A stretch of 21,901 nucleotides of DNA from XYA12-FULL-58-9 sp001798605 (GTDB lineage Bacteria; Myxococcota; XYA12-FULL-58-9). This document shows positions 14,735-21,901 of this stretch, piece by piece. The first letter of the stretch is position 1; every line of letters begins with the position of its first letter. The stretch spans positions 1-21,901 of the forward strand of contig DAINMX010000089.1 in assembly GCA_036736205.1 (NCBI GenBank), given 5' to 3'. A model generated the notes under the pieces. It did no database searches. It was not told the DNA's origin and saw nothing but the letters and a program-made list of their open reading frames with translations. A program made the position numbers and the translations under genes.

Positions 14735-15559
14735 TCATACGAGTTGACGGGTGAGATCGACAATGTGGCCGAACAGACGGCCTCGCTCGGCCGTGGTGAG
14801 GATCTCCCAACCAAAGGCATGACCGCACAACTCGGCCACAGCCGACTTGGGATCTTCAGCCGCCGATTCCCATAACCTCGTCCCGTCGGCCTGGATGCGG
14901 CCGAATAACACTCTCGCCACCGGAAACGTTTGCTCGGGAGCGGGGCATGCGACAAAGTAATCACGTTTTGTTTGGTTTTGAAACCAATCCGCATGGGGAA
15001 AACGCGGCTGGTCTGGACTCGGTGAGGCCAAGCGAAGCGTTCGAGCTCCGAGCTGAACGCCCAAGCCGTCGTCGGTGGGGCGCACGAGGGCCACGTCGTC
15101 ACAAATCAATCGTCCTCCTCGTGCCACAGCGCCGGCCCCGGCGGTCGACTTGCCCAAACCCGTGTCCCCAACCCAAAGTGTTGCGGCACCGGTCGTGTCA
15201 CTGACCGCCACCGCGTGCAGACACAAATGTCCGTTCAACGCGGCAAAAAACGGCAAAACGCTCTGCAACAGGCGGTGCTCGATGGCGTTGGCGCTTGGTT
15301 GTCCATGGGCAGCGAACGTGATCCGAGCCGCAGACAATGACAGGGTAAACTGACCCGCGTCCGGCGCCATCAGCCGGCACTCGGAGCCGCGCCGGCTCAG
15401 GCGGATGTGCGAATCGTCGAGTGCGGACGACGTGGGTGACCCCGTTGGATCATGCCGTTGGATCACGGTCAAATCGGGATCAGCCGAGACGCAAGGAGCG
15501 ACACGGCGCAGGTTCATATCGGTTTCCACGACGTGCCCGTTCCACCAATAGTGATTCAT
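14735..15559 (-). CDS. HPr-kinase/phosphorylase-like P-loop protein of the lasso cluster (K)
   Basis: 274 residues, related to the C-terminal domain of HprK. The Walker A motif is GDTGLGKST (131-139), preceded by LHAVAVS; LICDDVALV (152-160) carries the conserved DD of the family. HprK-like proteins occur in several RiPP loci; in the paeninodin lasso cluster such a kinase phosphorylates the C-terminal Ser of the precursor. Here the predicted core has Ser16 and Thr11 as possible targets, though neither is the last residue, so the site is a guess. The ATG overlaps the cyclase stop by 4 bp (ATGA), making it the fifth gene of the operon. Confidence 0.82.
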   Translation of the reverse strand: MNHYWWNGHVVETDMNLRRVAPCVSADPDLTVIQRHDPTGSPTSSALDDSHIRLSRRGSECRLMAPDAGQFTLSLSAARITFAAHGQPSANAIEHRLLQSVLPFFAALNGHLCLHAVAVSDTTGAATLWVGDTGLGKSTAGAGAVARGGRLICDDVALVRPTDDGLGVQLGARTLRLASPSPDQPRFPHADWFQNQTKRDYFVACPAPEQTFPVARVLFGRIQADGTRLWESAAEDPKSAVAELCGHAFGWEILTTAERGRLFGHIVDLTRQLV

Positions 15560-17409
15560 GCGGGGCCTGAGCCCTTGGTAACGAGTGCTGCCGTCGACGG
15601 CTGGGACAGAGCCGTCGGTGTCGGTCGAGAAGCTGCAGGCGACGTCAACAAGCTCGCCTCCAGCACAAACTGCAACAACATGCGTTCGCTGTGGTCCATA
15701 TCGGACGCATGAGCCAAACGCGTTCGCAGGGAATTCATGTCCACCCAGTCGCCTGGGGGCTCGATGATCTGAGCGGCAGCCAACATGTCCTCGGGAGTGG
15801 ATGCCTCAACGTACAATGAATTGAAAAGTAATTTCGTGCGTCGGTTCAACACGGTGTCGGGCAGGCGCCCTCGGAACGCCTGCCGAAGCAGGCCTTTGGC
15901 CATCCCGTCCGCAGCTTTGATGTGCGGCGGCAACGCGAGTGCGAACTCCACGAGGTCCAAGTCGCCAAACGGATGCAAGAGCTCCACGCCTGCCGCCAGA
16001 GCCTCACGCTCCAGGGACTCCAAGCACGCCCACCCTATAGGGCCCACGACGTCTTGTTGGGCCTCGGGCCACGACGAGATCTGCGCCTCTGAACGCTTCA
16101 TCAAGGAGTGGGAAAGACTGCTTCCCGCCCAACACGGCGAATTGTGGTTGCGTGGGTTGCGCATGCGGCGGCGGATGACCTGCCAGGCGTGCCGCATTCG
16201 GTGACCGACCAACGCGGGGAGAATGAGTCGGCGGCCCACTTGGTGCCAACCCTTCCCCGTGACTTGGCGGTATTCTTTCAAGTAACGCGCGGCAACGCGC
16301 CATGCGCCAGCGCTCGCGAGCGCCGGCACAATGCCGCCCATACATCCCAAGAGGCCGTCACCGTCGTGCCCGTCAAACAAGATGCGATGACCGTTGCGAT
16401 ACGCTGTTTGCAGCATCGGCCTCAAGTTGGTGCCAAAGGGTCCGAATGCAGGCCCGTCGTGGAGCGCTACGTCCAGGTGCAAGGAATCAAAGGGACGCGG
16501 TTTGGGCTCACATCGCAACACGCGGAGCCCTAGCCGCTCGGCGGTTTGGGTGATCAGCTCATCTTCGTTGACGGCAGGGTGATGAGGATAGACAGCAGAA
16601 ATCGCTGTGAGCTTGCCATCGTTCTGCCAGTTGTTGCCGACGAGTGCAGCTGCAGCCACAGCTGTGGAATCGAGTCCGCCGCTCAGCAGTATGGCCGTCG
16701 GGTCGGTTGTTTCCCGGGCCACGGCCTGTGCCAACAATCGCCGGAGCTCATCGGCGCACTCACGCGTGTCTTTGCGTTGCCAGTCGATGTCGGGCGGCTT
16801 CCACGTCTTTACGGATGTCGTAACAGCGCGGCCAAAGCGCAGACAGGTGCCGGCCGCCACAGCGGCGACCTGCTCGTAAAAGGTCGTGGTACCGTCCGGC
16901 GTTTGCGTCAAGCAGAGATCGAGCACGCCGCCGCGAAGGATTTCGCGACTCATCCCGGGAGCGGCGAGTACCTGTTTGACTTCGCTGGCGATCACCCAGC
17001 TTTCGGGTTGACAGCAATAGAACAGCGGTCGCATGCCAACGGGGTCACGTTGCAGCACGAGCTGTTTGCATGTGGAGTCCCAAAGCACGTATGCGACCGA
17101 GCCATGCAGAAAAACAGGTCCATTCTCCTCACGATGGTATCGATCGAGAATGGCCTCTGCTGCATCACGTCCCGAGATCACGGTTGGGTGATGCACAGCC
17201 CCGATCGCGGCCACAACCACACCGTCCCGACACGCCAACCCGGGGCGGCTGCTCGCCGCACCCCAGGGACGCACCTGCACGCCGATACACGCGCCTACCA
17301 GGTCGATCGTTTGGAGATCACCACGGTTGGGTGCAGCAGCAGCCATGCGCTCGAGCGCCTGCTTGCCTGGATGGGCCGCATTGCCGACTATGGCCAAGAT
17401 ACCACTCAT
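15556..17409 (-). CDS. Lasso peptide cyclase, asparagine synthetase B-like (C protein)
   Basis: 617 residues. The N-terminal half resembles class II glutamine amidotransferase (MSGILAIVGN...RDPVGMRPLFY at 121-131), but the catalytic Cys2 of true asparagine synthetases is Ser here, so it should not use glutamine. The C-terminal half has the pyrophosphate loop SGGLDSTA (243-250) for ATP activation, and DGHDGDGLLG (346-355) in place of the common GxGGDELF-type motif. These traits fit a lasso cyclase, which adenylates the ring-closing Asp/Glu and joins it to the core N terminus. Its start overlaps the B2 stop by ATGA. A stand-alone asparagine synthetase is unlikely given neighbours and the missing Cys. 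Confidence 0.9.
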   Translation of the reverse strand: MSGILAIVGNAAHPGKQALERMAAAAPNRGDLQTIDLVGACIGVQVRPWGAASSRPGLACRDGVVVAAIGAVHHPTVISGRDAAEAILDRYHREENGPVFLHGSVAYVLWDSTCKQLVLQRDPVGMRPLFYCCQPESWVIASEVKQVLAAPGMSREILRGGVLDLCLTQTPDGTTTFYEQVAAVAAGTCLRFGRAVTTSVKTWKPPDIDWQRKDTRECADELRRLLAQAVARETTDPTAILLSGGLDSTAVAAAALVGNNWQNDGKLTAISAVYPHHPAVNEDELITQTAERLGLRVLRCEPKPRPFDSLHLDVALHDGPAFGPFGTNLRPMLQTAYRNGHRILFDGHDGDGLLGCMGGIVPALASAGAWRVAARYLKEYRQVTGKGWHQVGRRLILPALVGHRMRHAWQVIRRRMRNPRNHNSPCWAGSSLSHSLMKRSEAQISSWPEAQQDVVGPIGWACLESLEREALAAGVELLHPFGDLDLVEFALALPPHIKAADGMAKGLLRQAFRGRLPDTVLNRRTKLLFNSLYVEASTPEDMLAAAQIIEPPGDWVDMNSLRTRLAHASDMDHSERMLLQFVLEASLLTSPAASRPTPTALSQPSTAALVTKGSGPA

Positions 17410-17807
17410 GGCAGAAGCAGAAGTGGCACATAATCATCGACAGCCGGCTCGGCCCCATCCACCGCCACCCAGGCGTGGGCACGAAAGGCCCCTTCGCGTC
17501 GCCGGGGTGCGCCGACAATGACGCGAGCATCGTGACCTCGACGGCGGAGCATGCTCGCCAAGACCAACGAGCGCACCAGACAAACCGAGCTCCCGGTGAC
17601 CCACGACGGTAGACGCTTCACCACCGCAGAAATGCCGCTGACGTCAGCCCGCGAAGAGGAGCAACGAGGGCGACACAATGGCAGCAGGTGCTCGAGCCGG
17701 CGGTGTGGCATCACGACTCGGTAATAGTTGCTCCAAACCAGTGCCTCGGCGAGCCAGCGGGCTTGGCAGGCTCTGCGGCGGCAGTGCTGTAAATAGCCGA
17801 ACGCCAT
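17406..17807 (-). CDS. Lasso leader peptidase, transglutaminase-like (B2 protein)
   Basis: 133 residues. The core SSVCLVRSLVLASMLRRRGHDARVI (read in parts) is the Cys-protease signature of lasso B2 proteins: Cys76 (VCLVRSL), then His111 in RAHAWVAVDG and Asp117 complete a Cys-His-Asp triad. Length is normal for B2 proteins that are separate from the RRE. It is expected to cut the precursor after Thr-Arg, with B1 delivering the substrate. It begins 3 nt after the B1 stop, whose AGGTGA may serve as its ribosome site, and overlaps the cyclase start by 4 bp. Confidence 0.9.
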   Translation of the reverse strand: MAFGYLQHCRRRACQARWLAEALVWSNYYRVVMPHRRLEHLLPLCRPRCSSSRADVSGISAVVKRLPSWVTGSSVCLVRSLVLASMLRRRGHDARVIVGAPRRREGAFRAHAWVAVDGAEPAVDDYVPLLLLP

Positions 17808-17810
17808 GGT

Positions 17811-18113
17811 TCACCTGGGAGCCCGAACGAGCAAGCCGCGCTCCACCAATGCCGTCGCAAAAGCTTGAACATCATGCTCCAATTGTTCGGTCGCAATGGC
17901 ATACCGTGCGGCGAGATCCGCAACCACCTCCTTCATGCTCAGCCCTTGGCAGAACAAATCCCAAATTCGGGTCCCCATGAGGTTGGCGGAAAAAAACTCT
18001 CCAGCTGACAGCTCAACGAAGACCATCTCCGACTCCAGGACTTTGGCGGCCACGGTTTCGGCGGGAACAAAGCGCTGGTCGGCGGTGATTGGGGTGGCTT
18101 CGTTGTCCCTCAT
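17811..18113 (-). CDS. PqqD-like RiPP recognition element (B1 protein)
   Basis: 100-residue PqqD-fold protein. The recognisable block is FFSANLMGTRIWDLFCQG, followed by helices LSMKEVVADLAARYAI and DVQAFATALVERGLLV. This corresponds to 'YyxLNxxGtxIWxLl...' of PqqD/RRE proteins. It should bind the YxxP region of the precursor leader and present it to B2. I start at the ATG at 18113, which overlaps the stop of the upstream membrane-protein gene by ATGA; a longer open frame to 18572 is only a shadow of that gene. Confidence 0.9.
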   Translation of the reverse strand: MRDNEATPITADQRFVPAETVAAKVLESEMVFVELSAGEFFSANLMGTRIWDLFCQGLSMKEVVADLAARYAIATEQLEHDVQAFATALVERGLLVRAPR

Positions 18114-19540
18114 GTCCACAATTCCAACTTCAAGAGCACCGCCCAGTATACATCGACGCACACATAGACCAACAGGTTGGCAAGCAAGACCCATCGTCCC
18201 GTCCTCAATAGCTGAAAGCGAACCACGATGAATATGGCCATCCACGACAAAAGGTTTTTGGCCAACAAAAAAAACCACGGGTGCGACAAAACCGCTGCCC
18301 GCCAGATGGGATTGATCTCCTGAAACTCGCCCCAATGGACGAAACGCACGGTGAACACCGCGTCCACGAAGGACAACAGGATGTAGGCCAGGGCCAACCA
18401 CGCAACCGAAGGCAACAGGCGGTCGACAAACGCATCGAGCGGGTGCGCTTCCGATGATGCGTTGCGACGACGTTTGCCCATAAGAACAAATCGGTTGAAA
18501 AAGGTTGTCGGCTCCGCTCGCCGGTCGGGCCCAACGTAATGCGCGGTGACAACCCAGTCGTACTCTGGCCAAGAGATGACTGCACCCTCGCTCCCTTCGT
18601 TCAACTCGGGCAACGGCAACTCGGCCGCTTCCAAGGTGGCAAGATGATGCAGATCTTTGACTGCTCGCGCCAGTTCTTCATCGTCCGCCAGTGACCAAAT
18701 GCCGACCACCATGGTAACGCACTGCCTGCGTTGCCACGGTAAGAATGCGGCGTACACATACGCTTCTCGCCCAGCTGGGTCCCGCACGGTGCGGACGAGC
18801 AGTTCTTGGTTCTTGGCGAGCGGACGCAACATTGTCGAGACCGGATGGCGTCGTCGGCTGCGTGGCAGGGGCTCTCCAGAGCGTTTGAAAGCGCCACCCC
18901 AGGCGTCATGCAGTGCATCCTGCACCCGTTTGGCAGCCGTCTCATGGAGGGCCACGAACTCAATGTGCAACGCGTGCGCGTAACGAGGTAGATGGCGCAC
19001 AACAACATGTCTTTGGTTCGCGATCACACGAATCGTATCGTTTAACAACTCCATGGATTCGGACCAGTTGAGTACACCAGTCGCAGTGGGCGCTTTGACC
19101 GTCGTCGTTGGCGCTGCGCGTTTTGGGGCTTCACTTTCACGGTTGAGAATCTCGTCGAGGACAGTCCGAACCAGTGAAGGCCAGAGCGGCTTGGCCAGCA
19201 CGGCATTTGTCCATCGACCGGCACCTGTCCGCACCACGCTTGGGAAGTCGGCGTAGCTCGCAGTCAACACCCGACGGGTGTTGGGCGAACGTTTGGCACA
19301 TGCTTGCAGGAGGGGGATAGTCTCGTCAGCGAATTGCTCCCAATCCGCAACTAGGAGGTCTAGTGAATTCTTTTCAATGTGCACTAGCGCCTCAGCAATC
19401 GTGGCTGCGGTGATGATGTTCATCGCCGGGAGGGCCTCGCGAAGCGCGCTCGAGGTCTCCTGATCTGGGCTCACGATCAACGCTTGCGGTTTCGTCTTGG
19501 CCCTTCGAGGCTCTATCTCACAGTCTTCTTCCACAGTCAT
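18110..19540 (-). CDS. Receiver-domain protein fused to a C-terminal three-helix membrane domain (DUF5658-like)
   Basis: 476 residues, first gene of the lasso operon. Residues about 18-132 form a CheY-like receiver with the phospho-acceptor Asp66 (LLVADW), Asp26, Thr93 (VLTAS) and Lys117 (LAKP) all present, so phosphorylation is plausible. Residues about 155-345 are a middle domain I do not recognise. The C terminus has three membrane helices (WLALAYILLSFVDAVFTV, WFFLLAKNLLSWMAIFIVV, WVLLANLLVYVCVDVYWAV) with the 'D...EINPI...F..K' pattern I associate with DUF5658. There is no DNA-binding or kinase domain. AAGG lies 8 nt before the ATG at 19540. The last codons overlap B1. Possible roles are sensing, immunity or export at the inner membrane. 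Confidence 0.8.
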   Translation of the reverse strand: MTVEEDCEIEPRRAKTKPQALIVSPDQETSSALREALPAMNIITAATIAEALVHIEKNSLDLLVADWEQFADETIPLLQACAKRSPNTRRVLTASYADFPSVVRTGAGRWTNAVLAKPLWPSLVRTVLDEILNRESEAPKRAAPTTTVKAPTATGVLNWSESMELLNDTIRVIANQRHVVVRHLPRYAHALHIEFVALHETAAKRVQDALHDAWGGAFKRSGEPLPRSRRRHPVSTMLRPLAKNQELLVRTVRDPAGREAYVYAAFLPWQRRQCVTMVVGIWSLADDEELARAVKDLHHLATLEAAELPLPELNEGSEGAVISWPEYDWVVTAHYVGPDRRAEPTTFFNRFVLMGKRRRNASSEAHPLDAFVDRLLPSVAWLALAYILLSFVDAVFTVRFVHWGEFQEINPIWRAAVLSHPWFFLLAKNLLSWMAIFIVVRFQLLRTGRWVLLANLLVYVCVDVYWAVLLKLELWT

Positions 19541-19562
19541 AAATTGGCCTTCGTCGCCCGTG

Positions 19563-19591
19563 CTCCCGTCAAACGATACCCCAGACGGGAG
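19563..19591. promoter_or_regulatory. Inverted repeat upstream of the lasso operon
   Basis: CTCCCGTC and GACGGGAG arms (8 bp, perfect) separated by 13 bp, 23 bp upstream of the first operon ATG. In the 5' leader or promoter it could be an operator or an RNA stem. No clear T-tract supports a terminator. Confidence 0.35.
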
Positions 19592-19653
19592 GTTGTTTAC
19601 TCACGATATACTGTACTCAACAGTCTCGAGTAGTTCATGTTTTCGGCCCGAAT

Positions 19654-20104
19654 CTAATCCATGGTGCCTGCTCCCCAGCAAGCTGCAGTTTGGTCTGTCC
19701 GTAACGCGCAGAAATGGGCGGGGCCTGCGACGATCTGAGTGAATTCTCCCGAAGGTGGAAAAGCCGTGAGTCCTGGACATGGTGCCTGTAATTCTTGGCA
19801 GAACGCCTCCTGAAAATACGTTTTGCACAAATTGATGCTTAATTGAGAAATTTTGGGTGTCCAACAGGCAATAGAACCATCACGCTTGAGCCCACAAACA
19901 TCATAACCACTCAAGGCCACGCTCTTATAGGGACCTTGGGGAATGTCAAAATCACATAAATGATGGGACTCATTACTCATTATATTCCCAACACATAATG
20001 GCTCCATTTTCCGTCAAGCCACAGGCAAATTCATGGGTTGTTGCTGCCTGTGCCAACCCGGCCGGAGCATTACCCATAGCTGATTTGAAACGCAGGCGCG
20101 AATC
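19654..20104 (-). pseudogene. Remnant of an RCC1-repeat protein (frameshifted, truncated)
   Basis: Two frames carry adjacent RCC1-type repeats. The upstream frame (20104 to the stop at 19973) reads AGLAQAATTHEFACGL then TENGAIMCW. The downstream frame (20007 to 19654) reads VALSGYDVCGLKRDGSIACW and later IVAGPAHFCALRTDQTAACW. Each has the 'HxCxLxxDGxxxCWG' pattern. A frameshift between about 19975 and 20007 breaks the reading, and no signal peptide or full-length start is present. Many complete relatives have seven or more repeats; only about three are left. The stretch is AT-richer than its neighbours. Confidence 0.7.
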
Positions 20105-20127
20105 CTAGGTGCGAAAACGCGGATTGG

Positions 20128-20901
20128 CTACGGGATTGCCTGGCCCGGCCCGGCATCAACACCGCGTTGCTCGTGTTCACTGCCTTCGCCGGCTGACGTT
20201 CGCAGGCCATTCTTCGCGACCACCTTCTCGATCTCGCCCGGAATTTCGCGCATCTTGAGGATGTCCGACTCCCTACCGATCATGACCAGCACGTCATCCT
20301 GGGCGATCACGTGATCGGGGCCGGGCAGGAACTCGAAGGTCTCGCCTCCATGCCTCTTGATGGCGATGACGAACAGGCCAAAGCGGTTGCGGATCTGGAG
20401 GCTGATCAGCGACCGTCCCCAGAAGGCGCCCGGCGCGGCGATGTCCATCACGCGGTAGTCCTGGGCCAGCGGGATGAAGTCGAGCAGGTTCGGGTTCAGC
20501 ATCTGCAAAGCGAGCCTCTCCGCGGTCTCCTGCTCGGGGAAGACGATGTGCTCCGCGCCGACGGACCTGAGAATCGCCGCGTGGTCGGCGCTATCGGCCT
20601 TGGCGCGGATTACGGGGACGCCGATGCGCTTGAGATGGAGAGTGCAGAGAATGCTTGCCTCCAGACTCTCACCGATGCTCACGACAGCCTCGTCGAAGTC
20701 CGAGGAAACCACAGAGGCGAGCGCATTGAAGTCGCGTGCGTCCAGGCACAACGCGCGTTGGACGTCCTCGGCGAGGGCGTTGACCCGATTGATGTCGCTG
20801 TCCAGCACCAGCACCTCGCAGTGCCGGGCGAGCGATCGAGCGAGGCCCGCTCCGAAGTGCCCGAGACCCACCACACAGATCTGTCTTTTGTTTCTCTTCA
20901 T
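20128..20901 (-). CDS. trkA: TrkA/KtrA-type RCK subunit regulating potassium uptake
   Basis: 257 residues. The Rossmann-type RCK_N domain begins with ICVVGLGHFGAGLARSL (GLGHFG at 12-17) and has Asp34 at the end of strand 2 (VLVLDSD) for NAD(H)/ATP binding. Residues about 140-225 form the TrkA_C domain (FIPLAQDYRVMDIAAPGAFWG...DDVLVMIGRESDI). One RCK unit, not two, points to the KtrA-like arrangement; the C terminus has an extra tail of about 30 polar residues. The ATG at 20901 overlaps the TrkH stop by ATGA, so both are one transcript and form a gated K+ transporter in the inner membrane. The ORF continues far upstream in this frame, but only as a shadow of trkH. Confidence 0.93.
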   Translation of the reverse strand: MKRNKRQICVVGLGHFGAGLARSLARHCEVLVLDSDINRVNALAEDVQRALCLDARDFNALASVVSSDFDEAVVSIGESLEASILCTLHLKRIGVPVIRAKADSADHAAILRSVGAEHIVFPEQETAERLALQMLNPNLLDFIPLAQDYRVMDIAAPGAFWGRSLISLQIRNRFGLFVIAIKRHGGETFEFLPGPDHVIAQDDVLVMIGRESDILKMREIPGEIEKVVAKNGLRTSAGEGSEHEQRGVDAGPGQAIP

Positions 20902-21901
20902 CCAATCATGATCCTTCCCTCGGGGTAGCGGACACCCGGGGTCTTGCGCGCGAAGGCCCAGACCGCCAAGGTCAGTGGTCCGAGCCTGCCGACGAACATC
21001 GTAACAATGATCCACAACTTCCCGGCGACGCTGAGCTTCGAGGTTAGCCCAGTGGATAGGCCGACCGTGCCGAAGGCCGAGACCTGCTCGAAGAGCACAT
21101 CGTGCATCCCGACACCGGGGGAGCGGCCCTCGGTGGCCAGAAGGAGCAGCAGGCCGGCCAGGTTCCACACCACGGCCAGGCCGATGATCATGGAGGCGCG
21201 CCGCGCGATCTCTCCGGGTACGTGCCTGCCGAAGAGTCGCGGCCACTTGCCCCCGCGCAGCAGGCTCCACAGCTTGGCAAGCCACAGGATGAAGGTCGTG
21301 GTCTTGATGCCGCCAGCGCACGACCCGGGCGAGCCGCCGACGAACATGAGCAGCACGATCAGCAAGAGCGACGACAGCGGCAGAACGCCGATGTCCACGG
21401 TGTTGAAGCCCGCGGTCCTCGCGGTCACGGACTGGAAGAGTGCGTTCCACAGCCGGCTTGGCCACGACCCCTCGCTCGACGTGAGGCCGAAAAGTAAGAG
21501 CAGGCCGAGCCCTCCGAGGATGAGCACACCGCTCGTCGAGAGGGCGACAATGGAGCTCAGCTCCAGGCGCTTTGGCTCCGCGGACTCCCGCCGTCGAGCG
21601 ACGAGGAACTTTCGCCAGAGATCGACGACGACCGGGTGCCCGATGCCGCCGAGGAGAATCAGTATCATGACCGTCGAGAGCACCACCGGATTGTTGCGCC
21701 ACCCGATCAGACTATCGGAGTAGAGCGAGAAGCCCGCGTTGCAGAACGCCGAGATGGAGTGGAACACGGCCGAGTACGCGGCGTGACCCGCGCCCCTCGA
21801 CGGGAGCATGCCGAAGAAGATCAGCACCGCGCCGGCCGCCTCGGCGATGAGCACGAACTTGAGGATCCGGCGGAAGATGCCGCGAAACTCGCTGGCGACC
21901 T
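20898..21901 (-). CDS. trkH: TrkH/KtrB-type potassium transporter, 5' end outside the window
   Basis: 333 C-terminal residues are visible; the frame is open to the window edge, so the true start lies beyond it. Membrane helices alternate with three of the four pore loops: SAFCNAGFS, TARTAGFN and SAFGTVGLS. The signature GGSPGSCAGGIKTTTF follows the third. This is the ion-conducting subunit of a Trk/Ktr system, partner of the TrkA-type protein downstream. Its segment 21404-21473, spanning the third pore loop, has a perfect second copy at 12375-12444. GC seems higher than in the rest of the window. Confidence 0.93.
   Translation of the reverse strand, partial: VASEFRGIFRRILKFVLIAEAAGAVLIFFGMLPSRGAGHAAYSAVFHSISAFCNAGFSLYSDSLIGWRNNPVVLSTVMILILLGGIGHPVVVDLWRKFLVARRRESAEPKRLELSSIVALSTSGVLILGGLGLLLLFGLTSSEGSWPSRLWNALFQSVTARTAGFNTVDIGVLPLSSLLLIVLLMFVGGSPGSCAGGIKTTTFILWLAKLWSLLRGGKWPRLFGRHVPGEIARRASMIIGLAVVWNLAGLLLLLATEGRSPGVGMHDVLFEQVSAFGTVGLSTGLTSKLSVAGKLWIIVTMFVGRLGPLTLAVWAFARKTPGVRYPEGRIMIG
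21404..21473 (-). repeat. 70-bp segment of trkH duplicated at 12375-12444
   Basis: This is the copy inside the intact reading frame, so it is the likely source. It covers the GSWPSRLW...TARTAGF pore region. Sequence identity with the other copy is 70 of 70, with divergence at once on both sides. Confidence 0.95.

Noticed and set aside
16546..17433. Plus-strand open frame (295 codons) opposite the cyclase gene
   Set aside because: Shadow of the cyclase coding sequence; composition is that of a reverse-complement frame, with no domain.
19601..19864. Minus-strand 87-codon frame as a gene or alternative lasso precursor
   Set aside because: It is an alternate frame of the RCC1 remnant, with no leader motif YxxP...T and no ring-forming core.
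20902..21702. Long upstream extension of the TrkA frame
   Set aside because: This part is an alternate frame inside trkH; the Rossmann fold begins exactly at the ATG at 20901, which overlaps the trkH stop.

Overview
The window looks like a metagenome-type scaffold (one run of exactly 100 Ns at 1468-1567) from a moderately GC-rich Gram-negative bacterium. A myxobacterial or other deltaproteobacterial-type lineage fits best. The support is outer-membrane FadL, several large lipoproteins with lamin-tail-like and HAF repeats, an RCC1-type remnant and a phosphoketolase. This is inference from gene content; there is no rRNA or other marker gene.

Layout. 29-3660 (minus): a VolA/Pla-1-type surface phospholipase lipoprotein followed by a FadL-type fatty-acid channel, overlapping like an operon. 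3661-3943: intergenic DNA with a 14-bp tandem array. 3944-5506 (plus): a lamin-tail-domain lipoprotein. 5530-8256 (minus): a large cytoplasmic (alpha/alpha)6-barrel glycosidase/phosphorylase-like enzyme. 8420-10807 (minus): phosphoketolase, preceded by a Cys/His-rich unknown protein (10906-11379). 11489-12201 (minus): a VapBC toxin-antitoxin pair. 12202-12531: intergenic DNA holding a perfect 70-bp copy of part of the trkH gene found at the far end of the window. 12532-14285 (minus): a HAF-repeat secreted protein coupled to a small lipoprotein.

14452-19540 is the highlight: a lasso-peptide (RiPP) biosynthetic locus. Five minus-strand genes are tightly overlapped: a receiver-domain/DUF5658-like membrane protein, a PqqD-like RRE protein (B1), a transglutaminase-like leader peptidase (B2), an asparagine-synthetase-like cyclase (C) and an HPr-kinase-like protein (K). 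Just beyond them, on the opposite strand, I read a previously unlabelled small gene (14566-14688). Its product matches the lasso leader rule YxxPxLxxxGxxxxxT and is followed by the 18-residue core GGGLFFGADVTNRVASPA, which predicts a Gly1-Asp9 ring. B1 should bind the leader, B2 cut after Thr-Arg, C close the ring, and K possibly phosphorylate the product. No dedicated exporter or isopeptidase is visible.

19541-20110 is AT-richer and carries a frameshifted RCC1-repeat remnant. 20128-21901 (minus) holds a Trk/Ktr-type potassium uptake pair (TrkA, and TrkH running off the window end) with higher GC. The composition change and the 70-bp repeat leave open either recent transfer or an assembly join near 20.1 kb.
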